A stretch of 64,000 nucleotides of DNA from Chryseobacterium luquanense. Its GTDB lineage: Bacteria; Bacteroidota; Bacteroidia; Flavobacteriales; Weeksellaceae. Under the pieces are notes generated by a model, which worked only from the letters and a program-made list of their open reading frames with translations, was not told the origin of the DNA and searched no databases. Positions 32,634 to 43,143 of the stretch are shown in pieces. The translations under genes and the position numbers were made by a program. The stretch is from positions 62,001 through 126,000 of the forward strand of contig NZ_JAOVZV010000014.1 in the NCBI RefSeq assembly GCF_026460945.1, in the 5' to 3' direction. The number at the start of each line of letters is the position of its first letter. The first letter of the stretch is position 1.

Positions 32634-34931
32634 ATGAGTATACCTCAAGCAATTACAGAGATGATTACTCTTGCAGACGGCAGAGAAATCACATTAGAAA
32701 CAGGGAAATTAGCAAAACAAGCCGACGGATCTGTAGTAGTAAAAATGGGCGGAACAATGCTTTTAGCAACTGTTGTAGCCAGTAAAGAAGCTAGAGATGG
32801 TGTAGATTTCTTACCATTGACAGTAGATTACAGAGAAAAATTCTATGCAGGTGGTAAAATCCCTGGAAACTTCTTCAGAAGAGAAGCTAGACCTTCAGAT
32901 CAGGAAATTCTGACAATGCGTTTGGTAGATAGAGTTTTGAGACCTTTGTTCCCGGAAGATTTCCACGCAGAAGTTCAGGTAATGATTTCATTGATTTCTT
33001 ACGATGGACAATCTATTCCAGATGATTTGGCAGGTCTTGCAGCATCTGCAGCAATTGCAATTACTGATATTCCTTTCAACGGACCGATGTCTGAGGTAAG
33101 AGTAGTAAGAATCAACGGTGAACTTTCTATCAACCCGAAATTAGAAGATCTTAAAATTGCTGACCTAGACATTATGGTTGGAGCAACGAAAGATTCTATC
33201 GTAATGGTAGAAGGTGAAATGAAAGAAATTTCTGAAGCAGAAATGCTTGAAGCGATTCAATTTGCTCACGTTGAAATCAAAAAACAAGTTGAAGCTCAGG
33301 AAAGATTAGCTGAAAAAGTAGGTAAATCTTTACCAAAAAGAGAATATAGCCACGAAAATCACGACGAAGCAATTCGTGAAAAAGTGTGGAAAGAAACTTA
33401 CGATAAAGTATATGAAGTAGCGAAAACTCCTTCAGGAAAAGAAGAAAGAGGTGAGAAATTCAAAGCTGTTTTGGCTGAATTTTTAGCTCAATATGTAGAG
33501 CATCCTGAAGAATTGGAGAGAGTAACTCCTTTTGCAAAAGTATATTACCACGATGTAGAGAAAGAGGCGATGCGTCAGATGATTATCAATGACAAAATCC
33601 GTCTTGATGGTCGTGATCCTGAAACAATTCGTCCAATTTGGAGCGAAATCGATTATTTACCTGGAGCTCACGGTTCTGCAATCTTTACAAGAGGTGAAAC
33701 TCAGTCTTTGACAGCTGTAACTTTAGGTTCTGTGAAAGATGCAAACATGGTAGACAGCGTAATGATTAATTATGACGAAAGATTCTTCCTTCATTATAAC
33801 TTCCCACCGTTCTCAACGGGTGAAGCTCGTCCTTTAAGAGGAACTTCAAGAAGAGAAGTTGGTCACGGAAACTTAGCTCAAAGAGCTTTGGCAAATATGA
33901 TTCCTGAAGAAAATCCTTACACCATCCGTATCGTTTCTGATATTTTAGAATCAAACGGTTCGTCTTCAATGGCGACAGTTTGTGCAGGAACATTGGCTTT
34001 GATGGATGCAGGTATTCAAATTACAAAACCGGTTTCTGGTATTGCAATGGGATTGGTAACTGACGTTAAAACAGGAAAATTCACAGTACTTTCTGATATC
34101 TTAGGAGACGAAGATCACTTAGGTGATATGGACTTCAAAGTAACAGGAACTGCAGACGGTATCACTGCTTGTCAGATGGATATTAAGATCCAAGGATTGT
34201 CTATGGATATTATGGAGAAAGCGCTTCTACAAGCTAGAAACGGAAGACTTCATATCCTTGATAAATTAAATGAAACTATTTCTGCTCCAAGAGAAGACGT
34301 GAAACCTCACGCTCCGAAAATGGTGATGATGGAAATCTCTAAAGATTTCATCGGTGCTGTAATCGGACCTGGTGGAAAAATCATTCAGCAGATGCAGAAA
34401 GATACTGATACTGTTATCGCAATTGAAGAAGTTGGCGAAATCGGTAGAATTGAAATTTCTGGTGTTAGCAGAGAGAAAATCAACGAAGCGATTGCAAGAA
34501 TCAACGAAATTACTTTTGTACCTGTTATTGGTGAAGTTTACCAGGGCAGAGTAGTGAAAGTAATGGATTTCGGAGCTTTCGTAGCGATTGCAAAAGGTAC
34601 TGAAGGTTTACTTCATATCTCTGAAATCGAGTGGGCGAGACTTGATAAAGTTCCTTACAACGAAGGTGATCAGGTAGAAGTGAAGTTTATGGGTTACGAT
34701 GACCGTAAGAAAATGAAGCTTTCAAGAAAAGTTTTATTGCCAAGACCTCCAAGACCTGAGCAAAAACCAAGAGAAGAAGGACAGGGAAGACCAGAAGGAC
34801 AAAACAGACCGGATAGACCTGCAAGACCGGAAGGCCAAGGAAGACCAGACAGACCGGCAAGACCTGAAGGAAATGTAAATCCTGAAGGACAAGATCAGCC
34901 TGGAGAACATAAGCCTTTGAACGAAGCTTAA
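32634..34931 (+). CDS. pnp: Polyribonucleotide nucleotidyltransferase (PNPase)
   Basis: The 765-residue protein has two RNase PH domains. A KH domain with G-P-G-G-K follows near residue 577, then an S1 domain near residue 632 ([15 protein letters not shown]). It degrades RNA from the 3' end by phosphorolysis. After the S1 domain comes an unusual tail of about 60 residues, rich in R, P, E, G and Q (R-P-E-G-Q and [10 protein letters not shown] repeats), likely disordered and perhaps RNA-binding. A terminator follows. Confidence 0.97.
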   Translation: MSIPQAITEMITLADGREITLETGKLAKQADGSVVVKMGGTMLLATVVASKEARDGVDFLPLTVDYREKFYAGGKIPGNFFRREARPSDQEILTMRLVDRVLRPLFPEDFHAEVQVMISLISYDGQSIPDDLAGLAASAAIAITDIPFNGPMSEVRVVRINGELSINPKLEDLKIADLDIMVGATKDSIVMVEGEMKEISEAEMLEAIQFAHVEIKKQVEAQERLAEKVGKSLPKREYSHENHDEAIREKVWKETYDKVYEVAKTPSGKEERGEKFKAVLAEFLAQYVEHPEELERVTPFAKVYYHDVEKEAMRQMIINDKIRLDGRDPETIRPIWSEIDYLPGAHGSAIFTRGETQSLTAVTLGSVKDANMVDSVMINYDERFFLHYNFPPFSTGEARPLRGTSRREVGHGNLAQRALANMIPEENPYTIRIVSDILESNGSSSMATVCAGTLALMDAGIQITKPVSGIAMGLVTDVKTGKFTVLSDILGDEDHLGDMDFKVTGTADGITACQMDIKIQGLSMDIMEKALLQARNGRLHILDKLNETISAPREDVKPHAPKMVMMEISKDFIGAVIGPGGKIIQQMQKDTDTVIAIEEVGEIGRIEISGVSREKINEAIARINEITFVPVIGEVYQGRVVKVMDFGAFVAIAKGTEGLLHISEIEWARLDKVPYNEGDQVEVKFMGYDDRKKMKLSRKVLLPRPPRPEQKPREEGQGRPEGQNRPDRPARPEGQGRPDRPARPEGNVNPEGQDQPGEHKPLNEA

Positions 34932-34954
34932 GATTTTTAAAATCATATAGATAT

Positions 34955-34983
34955 AAAACCACCGAATTTCCGGTGGTTTTTTT
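34955..34983 (+). terminator. Rho-independent terminator of pnp
   Basis: Perfect 10-bp arms AAAACCACCG and CGGTGGTTTT with a 6-base loop and T run. Confidence 0.88.
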
Positions 34984-35017
34984 GTGAAGTCTTGTTTTTG
35001 TTAGGTTGTAGATTATT

Positions 35018-35206
35018 AGTTGCAGGAGCAAGAATAGAAATTACAGGAGCAACAATATTGTTTGCAGGCGATAGAATATCATTCGCAGGAGCAAGAATAT
35101 GATGTGTAGGGACAAGAATATTATTTAAAGGGATAAGAATATTATTTGCAGGATTAACAATATGGTTTACAGGAGCAAAAATATTGTGTGTGGATGGCAG
35201 AATATA
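35018..35206. repeat. Minisatellite: nine diverged 21-bp units
   Basis: Nine 21-base units in register with consensus RTTTGCAGGAGCAAGAATAT(T). On the minus strand each unit would encode a heptapeptide like N-I-L-A-P-A-N. The array fills the gap between the pnp terminator and a terminator of the next unit. The unbroken minus-strand frame (34,943-35,218) starts within that terminator and is probably not expressed. Confidence 0.8.
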
Positions 35207-35208
35207 AA

Positions 35209-35240
35209 AACATCCCAACTGAATATTCGGTTGGGATGTT
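35209..35240 (-). terminator. Terminator of the 244-aa gene
   Basis: Perfect 11-bp arms AACATCCCAAC and GTTGGGATGTT with a 10-base loop, flanked by A/T runs on both sides. Confidence 0.8.
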
Positions 35241-35305
35241 TAAAATTAAATCTTGATTGCTGTAAAATGGTTGATCGGCCTGATCATCGTTTTTATTGTA
35301 ATGTA

Positions 35306-36040
35306 TTAATCAGGAATGATGGTAAATTTTATAGCTGAGACAGTAGCATATTCCGGAGAGGTAGCTCCATAAAGGCTTTTAACATATTTTTTTACGTTTT
35401 GGGCTATGGAATAGAGACCGGTTTCTTCTGTGTATAAAATTTGGTTTCTCTCAATCAGCTTTACGTTGAGTTCGGCTTCGGTTTGGTCGACGGTTTGAGT
35501 AGCGCTGACTAAAGAAATGCGGTAGGTATTGAGATTGGTTAATTGTAGTTCGGCTTCATCCGGACTGTAATTGGGAATGGTTGCCAACAGCTGCAGAAGA
35601 ATTCCGAAATTTTCTGTTTGTTGGGTGAATGACTGTCGGGAAGTAGAAATGGGGTTATTGGTGGGTTGTTCTTCGTTGTCAGTCTTTGCGGAAATTGTTT
35701 TTTTCTTAGTACCGCCCTGGATAGAACGGTTTAAGGATTTTGCCTGATCTAAAGTTCCCTCCAGTAATCCCAAAATTTCTAAACGGTTGATGATGCGGGT
35801 GCAGGTTGTTTTCAGGTTTTCGAAAGCGGTCTGACGCAAAGCGATGGCGTTTTTGTTGGCGTTTCGTTTGTCTTCGACCTCGGCTAATTTTGTATTAGCT
35901 GTGGCGTACAATGCCTGAAGATTAGCAGCCGTAAGATTTGGAACCGGCGGATTGTAAAGGCTATAAACGGAAACTTGCTGGGTAAGTTTTTGTAGGTTTG
36001 CCACATTTTTGGCATGTCCTACTTCGGATGTAGATGACAT
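35306..36040 (-). CDS. Helical protein of unknown function (244 aa)
   Basis: No signal peptide or membrane segment. The sequence is almost wholly helical, rich in A, L, Q, T and N, with a polar linker near residue 110-135 and long helices before and after it. It could be a coiled-coil scaffold. It resembles hypothetical proteins common in Chryseobacterium, by memory only. Monocistronic with its own terminator. Confidence 0.7.
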   Translation of the reverse strand: MSSTSEVGHAKNVANLQKLTQQVSVYSLYNPPVPNLTAANLQALYATANTKLAEVEDKRNANKNAIALRQTAFENLKTTCTRIINRLEILGLLEGTLDQAKSLNRSIQGGTKKKTISAKTDNEEQPTNNPISTSRQSFTQQTENFGILLQLLATIPNYSPDEAELQLTNLNTYRISLVSATQTVDQTEAELNVKLIERNQILYTEETGLYSIAQNVKKYVKSLYGATSPEYATVSAIKFTIIPD

Positions 36041-36151
36041 AAGTATTTGTGTTTTAAATTATTTTTCAAATATAAAATTTATTTTGATTTGAAATGATTT
36101 TTGAATGAAATATTTTGATTGTGAGGATATTATGTTAAGTTTGGAAAAGGG

Positions 36152-36178
36152 AAAACCCTAACGGGAAGTTAGGGTTTT
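36152..36178 (-). terminator. Terminator of the defence operon
   Basis: Perfect 11-bp arms AAAACCCTAAC and GTTAGGGTTTT. It is 40 bases after the helicase stop. Confidence 0.85.
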
Positions 36179-36217
36179 ATTCTATTTTCTAAATTTAAGA
36201 AACATTTCGATTTAGTA

Positions 36218-38350
36218 TTAATCTGTGAATTCATCAAGATTAATAACTATATCAAACCAATTTTTTGCAGTTTCAAGAACTTGAAATGACGGATCTTGAA
36301 AAAATACTGCTAAGTTTTCTTTTGAGCGAGTACAACAAACATAAAATAATTTTTGAGTTCTTTCTAAAACACTCGCTTTATCTATTCTATTAGTAAATAA
36401 ATAATTGAAATTATATTTTGTCCAATTCCCACTGTCTAAAATTACCAATACATTGTCAAATTCAGTTCCTTTAGTTTTGTGCTGTGTTGAAAATGGAGTT
36501 AAACCTTCTAAATAATTATATAATTTAATGAACTCTTGATATGATACTTCTTTTACTTGAGCATATATATATTCTGAAGAGGATATAAACTCATCTAATT
36601 TATCATCCTTCTTTACAATTCGTAGTTCGTCTGCTTTATCAATAACTTGACCTATTGTTGTATCTTGGTTTGTTAACAATTGTTCAATATTATTCTTAAG
36701 TTTCCTTTTATCCTCAATAGTATTAATAGAAATCCCATTTTTCTTCATAATTCTAAAAAACTCAGGAAAATTTTTATCGGAATAAAATCTTAATACATTT
36801 TGAATTTTAAATAAGTGTTTGATAAAATTGTCTCTTTTTGAACCTTTTTTAGCATTCTGCTCATCTACTTCTCTTTTGTCATCAATAAGATTTTCTTTAT
36901 CAATATAAATTTTTCTTATTTCATTGAAGGATTTATCTTTTACTTTTTCATAAAGTAATCTATGAGTTTCATTTGAGAGTATCTTGTTTTTCTTTAAGAC
37001 ATTAGTTGTAAAATTTAATTCGCTGACAAATTCGTCTATTGTATTATATTTATTTAGATTTTTTTTTGGAATTTTCTTTTGTTTTAAACTTTTTTCTTTT
37101 AGTTCAATCAATAATTCGCTTTCAAATTCTAAATCTGAAAAATTTTCTTTAGGTAAATTTTTTATTCCTTCAAATTCTTCTTTGGCTGACACATCTAAGT
37201 TTATTTCATCTAATAAATATGATCGAGACTGTAAACCTAATTCATCAACTACTTCATTAAATGTTTTCTCGTCCTCAATATTTAAATTATCACTTTTGAT
37301 TTTCTCAACTAAGTCTCTTTTAAGATTAATTACTGGATCTTCGTCATAAATCTCCATCAAAGTTGAAAATCCAGCTTGTGCAGAAATTAAATTATGAGTC
37401 AGATTTAACTCTTTAGTTGTTTTAGAATTATCGAAGTTCCACCCTTGACTAAGACTTTCTAAATATTTTTTTATTTTTTCAATATCCTTATCTACAGAGT
37501 GTAAAAATAAAATATTACCATTTTTTACATTTCCATCAGGTAAAATGTTAGGAGCACTCAAATCAGAAGAATGCTCTTGCGTAATGCCATCAGTTCTAAG
37601 TTTATTAGCTAGTTCATAAATCTTTTTTGGATTTCTTCTGTTTTGACTTTTAACAACCTCTTTTACAATACCTTCTTCTAAATAAGAATTTATAGTACCA
37701 ATTCCATCATCATAGATAGATTGCATTGCATCTCCAAATAAACCTATGATAGATTCCTTTTTAGATATTCGTAAATGATTTAAAAATATTCTAATTACTT
37801 GTTCATTCGTATCCTGATATTCATCAATGAATATGAATCTGAACTTGTCCTTTAAGATATCACATAATTTAGGGTACTTTACAAACAGATACTCCGAAAT
37901 AGTTAATACTTCATCGTGAGAGATAATCCCTTCTCTCAATCTTACATATTCTTTATATTGAATTTCAATATTTTCAGATAAAGTTTCCTCAGGATTATCT
38001 ATAACAATATTATTAACAGTATCGTCCTTTGCTAATTGTATTAAAGTTGACTTTAATTCGGACTGAAAGTTTTTAATATTATCCCAGAGAAAATCGTGAA
38101 TTGTAGATACTTTTAGATTTTTATGGTTTACACGATCTTCAATTTCTTTTACTGCTGAATTTGTATAAGTCATACAAGCGATTTTAATTGTAGGATTTTC
38201 TTTAATGACTTGCCTAATTACAGAAACTAAAGAATATGTTTTACCACTTCCTGCGCCACCACTTAATAGAAAATTGTGCCCATTATCAATATGATCAAAA
38301 ATTGATAATACTTCTGGCTGATCTTGTATGTCTAGTCTTTCCTTAACCAT
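36218..38350 (-). CDS. gajB: UvrD-like superfamily 1 helicase, GajB-like (710 aa)
   Basis: SF1 motifs are present: Walker A G-G-A-G-S-G-K-T (31-38), motif Ia T-Y-T-N-S-A, motif II F-I-D-E-Y-Q-D-T near 175, motif III G-D-A-M-Q-S-I-Y, motif IV near 233, motif V Q-H-K-T-K-G-T-E-F-D near 625, and motif VI V-C-C-T-R-S-K-E near 672. In Gabija, GajB is activated during phage infection and works with the GajA nuclease. Here about 390 residues of K/E-rich sequence separate motifs IV and V, so the protein is much longer than the 494-residue reference. It overlaps the nuclease gene by 19 bases, in the usual nuclease-helicase order. Confidence 0.82.
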   Translation of the reverse strand: MVKERLDIQDQPEVLSIFDHIDNGHNFLLSGGAGSGKTYSLVSVIRQVIKENPTIKIACMTYTNSAVKEIEDRVNHKNLKVSTIHDFLWDNIKNFQSELKSTLIQLAKDDTVNNIVIDNPEETLSENIEIQYKEYVRLREGIISHDEVLTISEYLFVKYPKLCDILKDKFRFIFIDEYQDTNEQVIRIFLNHLRISKKESIIGLFGDAMQSIYDDGIGTINSYLEEGIVKEVVKSQNRRNPKKIYELANKLRTDGITQEHSSDLSAPNILPDGNVKNGNILFLHSVDKDIEKIKKYLESLSQGWNFDNSKTTKELNLTHNLISAQAGFSTLMEIYDEDPVINLKRDLVEKIKSDNLNIEDEKTFNEVVDELGLQSRSYLLDEINLDVSAKEEFEGIKNLPKENFSDLEFESELLIELKEKSLKQKKIPKKNLNKYNTIDEFVSELNFTTNVLKKNKILSNETHRLLYEKVKDKSFNEIRKIYIDKENLIDDKREVDEQNAKKGSKRDNFIKHLFKIQNVLRFYSDKNFPEFFRIMKKNGISINTIEDKRKLKNNIEQLLTNQDTTIGQVIDKADELRIVKKDDKLDEFISSSEYIYAQVKEVSYQEFIKLYNYLEGLTPFSTQHKTKGTEFDNVLVILDSGNWTKYNFNYLFTNRIDKASVLERTQKLFYVCCTRSKENLAVFFQDPSFQVLETAKNWFDIVINLDEFTD

Positions 38351-40545
38351 AATAATCCTTCTTTAATGTAAGCTGGAATTTGCCAGTTAGAATATGTTTC
38401 GTTTGTACATCTCAATATATCAATTGCAAAAGACCCTTTACTATCGACACATTTTTCTGCTAAAAAATATGCATCTTTTGAATTGTCGTAAAAAAATTTA
38501 AGATTTTTAAGACCACTAAATTTACTTCTGTTATCTTTTATGAAAGTTTTGTTTTGTGATAAATGAAAAAAATTATCTTCAAAACTTCTTGCACAATATC
38601 CTTCTTCTTCTGTCTGCATAATAATTTGTAAATATCCGTCAACTTGTTCTTGCCATATTGAATTTTTGGAAAATCTCTTTTCTTCAAAACTTTTTTGCAA
38701 AATATTTTGAAAAGAAATTGAATCTGATGGATAAAAGAAAAGCAAAGTAGGATTGCTTGTTTTTTCTGCTTCAGAGACTCTACAACTAAAATCAGACTTT
38801 CTTTCTTTGTCTTTTTTTGTTTTTTTAATACTCCCATCGCTATTTCGTATAAAATCTTTTTTTACAGAATCTAAATCTGTAATTATTAAAGATTTTAATC
38901 CAACAAAGCTTATTAGTTTTTCAAAAATATTTGCATAATTACCAACCTCTATAACAGATATATTTTGCGATAATAACGGAAGTTCATTTGCATCTAATTC
39001 AACTTCTAAGTCTAATTTTTTCATCATTGCAGGTAATAGAATTCTTTCCGTATCGCCCTCAATAAAAATAGCCTTATCAGCAAAAAATAATTCAGCTCTA
39101 TTAAGGGTTAAATATTGTTTTAAAAAGCGGTAATTTTTTTCTTCTCCTGCGCTAGTATATTCTTTTTCTAAATCTTTAATGTTTTTTGCTTTAATGTCAT
39201 TTACTGATTCTTTTTTTAAATATTTTATGGAATTAAAATCTTGGCAATTAGCAACTATATGGGATGAATGTGTACTAATAATATATTGAAAAGGTATTTT
39301 TTTTGTGATGCTTCCACTACTATTTTTAAGTATTATTCCATCTTTTAAAAGTTCGGTAATATTTTTAATAAATACATATTGCATTTGCGGGTGAGTATGG
39401 GCTTCCGGTTCCTCAATAAAAAGTAAGTTAATGTCAGCTGGAGTTTCATCCTTTCCTCTTTTAAATTCACTTACTAAAATTTCAATCTCAAAAATCATAC
39501 TTATAAGATTCATATAACCTAAACCATTATAATGTTCGGGGAATTCAGAATCATTACTGTGTTTATATATAACAGTTGTATTTCCTTTTAATAATTCTTT
39601 TCGTTGCAGAGTGGAAATTACTTTTATTATAGACTCATCTTTTCTTACTCCTCCAAATAAACTTACTTTTTCGGTAATATCACTGAATAAGGCTTCATAT
39701 ACATTTCCTAAAATTTCATCAGTATCTTCGATTACTGACTTAAATTCGTCAATTTTCTTTTCGTCTTCATCGTTTTTTTCACTTCTTTCATATATTTCAG
39801 ATGTTTGTGTAGATAGAGTTTTTTCATTTTCTTTATTTGTAACGCTTCTTTTCGCGCTGATATATTTGAAATTAATAATATCACTTAAATTACTTTTTGT
39901 TTTAGATTGTTCTAAATCATTAAAATTACTTTCATCAATTACTGAATGTTCATAATCATAATTAATACTTTTCCATCTATATTTAAAGAATTTTTCTACA
40001 TTCAGTTTAAAAAAATAATCAAAGTTCTTTGGAATATATTTTTTTCTTTCTTCTTCAGGTTTATGCTTTTCTTTCTCTTCACATTCTTTTACTTTTTTCC
40101 TCTCAGCAAGCACAAACGATTTATACTCTTTTCGAAACTCTTTATATTGATCATAATTTAAATAATACTCGTAACCTAGAATAATTTTATTATGATTAGG
40201 ATCTAAATCCATCATCAAATCTGAAATATTACTTGTGTTTTCTCCTTCTTCATAAGAAATTACAAGTCTCAATTTTATACCGTGAATATCTTTATTAAAA
40301 TCTTCTTCATTAAGTTCAATAGTTTCAAAAATTAGTTTTTCAATTTCTTTTTTGTAGTCAAGATTGAAATCTTCAGAAACAATTTTTTTCTTATCTGAAT
40401 TGTTGATGAATTTGTCTAAACAAGTTAAAAGTGAAGTTTTTCCGGTATTATTTTTCCCTAAAACCAAGGATAGAGATTCTTCCAAATCTATTTTGAAATC
40501 TTTGAGTAGCCTAAAATTGTTTATATAAATAGACTCTATTTTCAT
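38332..40545 (-). CDS. gajA: OLD-family ATPase-TOPRIM nuclease, GajA-like (737 aa)
   Basis: The ABC-type ATPase has Walker A G-K-N-N-T-G-K-T at residues 30-37, Walker B L-L-F-I-E-E-P-E-A-H near 377 and the H-loop I-I-S-T-H-S-S-H. A TOPRIM domain follows, with F-I-E-G-D-T-E-R near 495 and I-T-D-L-D near 555. This is the GajA layout: a sequence-specific DNA nicking enzyme controlled by nucleotides. It is longer than the B. cereus reference (about 578 aa), mainly through charged inserts in the first half. With the helicase downstream it forms the defence cassette. A/T content and lysine richness are high compared with neighbours. Confidence 0.83.
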   Translation of the reverse strand: MKIESIYINNFRLLKDFKIDLEESLSLVLGKNNTGKTSLLTCLDKFINNSDKKKIVSEDFNLDYKKEIEKLIFETIELNEEDFNKDIHGIKLRLVISYEEGENTSNISDLMMDLDPNHNKIILGYEYYLNYDQYKEFRKEYKSFVLAERKKVKECEEKEKHKPEEERKKYIPKNFDYFFKLNVEKFFKYRWKSINYDYEHSVIDESNFNDLEQSKTKSNLSDIINFKYISAKRSVTNKENEKTLSTQTSEIYERSEKNDEDEKKIDEFKSVIEDTDEILGNVYEALFSDITEKVSLFGGVRKDESIIKVISTLQRKELLKGNTTVIYKHSNDSEFPEHYNGLGYMNLISMIFEIEILVSEFKRGKDETPADINLLFIEEPEAHTHPQMQYVFIKNITELLKDGIILKNSSGSITKKIPFQYIISTHSSHIVANCQDFNSIKYLKKESVNDIKAKNIKDLEKEYTSAGEEKNYRFLKQYLTLNRAELFFADKAIFIEGDTERILLPAMMKKLDLEVELDANELPLLSQNISVIEVGNYANIFEKLISFVGLKSLIITDLDSVKKDFIRNSDGSIKKTKKDKERKSDFSCRVSEAEKTSNPTLLFFYPSDSISFQNILQKSFEEKRFSKNSIWQEQVDGYLQIIMQTEEEGYCARSFEDNFFHLSQNKTFIKDNRSKFSGLKNLKFFYDNSKDAYFLAEKCVDSKGSFAIDILRCTNETYSNWQIPAYIKEGLLWLRKD

Positions 40546-40616
40546 GGTTGTTATTTTTTATAAATATAATGAATATATCATTATTGAATGAGTAAATATA
40601 TTATTAAGTAATAAAA

Positions 40617-40645
40617 AAAGATTACGGAAAACCGTAACCTTTTTA
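40617..40645 (-). terminator. Terminator near the 40.6-kb boundary
   Basis: Arms AAAGATTACGG and CCGTAACCTTT with a 4-base loop, flanked by A and T runs. It probably ends the receptor transcript on the minus strand. Confidence 0.7.
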
Positions 40646-40660
40646 TTTATTCTGAGATGA

Positions 40661-40692
40661 GATTGCTTCGTCACTTCGTTCCTCGCAATGAC
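40661..40692. repeat. REP-like interspersed element
   Basis: GATTGCTTCGTCACTTCGTT followed by CCTCGCAATGAC forms an ATTGC/GCAAT hairpin. It matches a repetitive palindromic element that I recall as widespread in flavobacterial genomes, between the defence cassette and the receptor. Confidence 0.55.
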
Positions 40693-40714
40693 AGTTATTA
40701 ATCTTCACAATAAC

Positions 40715-43137
40715 TTATCCATTCCCAATCCTCTGCTTCAAATCATCCGCACCACCAGTTTTTCTGGGCTGTGCATTTTTAGATGAACCAAAATTATAGG
40801 TGTAAGAAAGCGTTGCAACACGCGTTTCTCTTCGCACTACGAAATTTTCGATGTAATTGGAGTAGACGTTTTTAGCTTCGGGGTTGCTGGTGAAGAAAAT
40901 ATCATTGATGGCAAATTTCAAGGTACTGTTGTTTTTAAATTTCTTCTGAGCACCAATATTCAGATACCAGTTTGGTTTTAAATTCATATAAGCATAAACT
41001 TCACGAGCTCTGTAATTTCCGGTAAGTTCGGCGGTGAAGCCATTTCCAAGTTTAAAAGAATTAATGCTGTTGACATTGAAGGTGAAATTTCCCTGGTTTT
41101 TAATATAGGTATCGGAAATATTTCCGGTGTAAGAACCATAGTAGAAATTGGCGCTGTTGTTCATATCCCACCATTTTGCGACTTTCACAGGAGCAATAAG
41201 ATATAATCCTAAATAAGATGCCGAACTTAAATTATCATTGGTTTGAACCACTACAATATTTCCGTTTTCTACGGTTGGTTTCAAAACGTCGGTAATGTTA
41301 TCTGAGGTTTTGCTGTAGCTTAATGTTGCGAAATATTTGTTTTTTAAGCTGTAGGTGAATTCATAATTCATTGTTGTTTGCGGATTCAGATCTGGATTTC
41401 CGGCTCTGTATGTTGTAGGATCGAGGAAAAACTTAAATGGATTCAACTGATTGTAACTTGGTCTTGTAATTCTTCGGCTGAAATTAAGTTCAATGTTATT
41501 TTGATCATTCAGATCGTAAGAAAATACGGCACTCGGAAACAATTGGGTGTAATTCTTTTTGTTTACCTGATTGGTGGTAATCTGAGTTCCTGTCACATTG
41601 GTATTTTCGGCTCTTAAGCCAAATGTGGTGCTGAATTTATCCCATTTTTTAGAAACATTTCCGTACAATGCATTGATGTTTTCTTCGTAGATAAAGTGAT
41701 TGGTTTTGTTTTGATCAACGATAGGAATTCCCGAAGTGGCATCGAAAAACTGCATATCATTGTCTGCTTTTACGAAGCTGGTTTTAATTCCGGATTCTAT
41801 TTTCCAGTTGTTTTTTAAATGTTTCGATAAATCGGATTTTAAGGAGTAAATATTTAAATCACCATTGATGTCGCCTTTTAGAATATCAAAACTGCTTAGT
41901 GCTCCATTGATGGCGTAATTTTTTGTGTCAAAATTCTGCAGTGAAGTGTTTGAGTAATTGATATAATCTAAATCGGTCGTTAATTCTGAACCTAAAGAAT
42001 CGATTTTGTATTTGTAATTTAGATTAAAAGAAGCATTTTTCCAATGATCTTTTGAGCGGTTTTGTGTAGTAAAAGTGCTTTCAGGAAGTTGATTGCTGCC
42101 TAAAACCAAACTCGAATTGTCACCTCTCGGATCAAATCTGTTGCTTACGAAACCTGCCGAAAATCCAATAATGTTATTGTCGTTGATGTAATAATCCATT
42201 CCGGCTTTAGCGATGTGATTTCTAAAATTAAATTTTAAATAATTGTCCTGTAGATATGCTTTCTCGAAATTTCCGTTGTTGTCGTAAAAGTTTCTGTCTA
42301 AAACCAGATGATTGTAAAATTCTCTATAAGCAAAACCATAATTGGCAAAGATGTTTACCTTTTTGTTGCGGTGATTGATGCTGAAATTATTATTGTTTTT
42401 AATATATTTTCCCGTTCCCAATGAAGTAGAAAGACTTCCGTTCGTGCCTTTTCGCTGATCTTTTTTTAGTTTAATATTGATAATTGAAGTTCCTGCTGCA
42501 TCGTATTTTGAGGAAGGATTGGTAATAAATTCTACCTTCTCTACACTCGAAGAGGGAATTCCCCGGAGATAATTGGCGAGATCAGTTCCGGTCATCGGTG
42601 TGTTTTTACCATCGATTTGAACTAATAGATTTCCTTTTCCTCTTAAACTGATATTGTCACTGCCATCAATATTGACTCCGGGAGCTTTTTCCAGAACCTC
42701 AAATGCTGAATTTCCGGTTGCAGCAATGCTGTTTCTACATTCAGAATCATTTTTCCTTCCTGTCGCTCGATATATGGTTTTGCTTTTGTGATTGTAACGC
42801 CTTCAATCGTTTTTTCGTTTAAATGAATTATAGGAAGGTTTGTATTTTCCGATACAGAAACAGTTTCAGATTTGTAGACCTCAGAACCGTTTTTGTTGAT
42901 TTTTACCATGTAATTCCCGTTTGCAAGATCATTAAACGTAAATTTTCCGTTTTGATCGGCAATCTCGGTTTTTACTAATTTGTTTTCAGCATTAAACAAA
43001 TTGATTTCCACCTGATTGATTTTATCAGAATCGATGCTTCCCGAAAGAGAGTAGATTTGGGAAGCTGTTTGTGCAGAGATTTTGCTGCTGAAAATAGACA
43101 TCAGCAAAACAAAAATGAATAGGATTAGTCGTGCCAT
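40715..43137 (-). pseudogene. TonB-dependent receptor-like outer-membrane protein, frameshifted
   Basis: Upstream frame (43,137 down to about 42,735): signal peptide, an N-terminal carboxypeptidase-like domain (Y-S-L-S-G-S-I-D-S), then the plug start. Downstream frame: plug with S-S-S-V-E-K-V-E-F-I-T-N-P, then a beta barrel ending in Y-T-Y-N-F-G-S. The two frames join if one A is added in a run of A near 42,732-42,734 (minus strand GTAGAAACAGC; GTAGAAAACAGC would restore it). Such proteins import nutrients or siderophores. The frameshift makes the plug broken, unless it is an assembly error. It follows a MarR gene, probably as one operon. Confidence 0.85.
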
Positions 43138-43143
43138 CGTGTT

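Noticed and set aside
34687..35031. Minus-strand frames opposite the pnp tail
   Set aside because: They are shadows of the repetitive R/P-rich codons of PNPase.
35018..35206. CRISPR array
   Set aside because: The 21-bp units are directly adjacent with no spacers and no cas genes are near.
34943..35218. 91-aa minus-strand gene made of N-I-L-x-P-x-N repeats
   Set aside because: It begins within a terminator and lies entirely over a minisatellite; no promoter is evident, so it is kept as a repeat only.
38538..40161. Frames overlapping the OLD nuclease gene on either strand
   Set aside because: Out-of-frame shadows in A/T-rich coding DNA.
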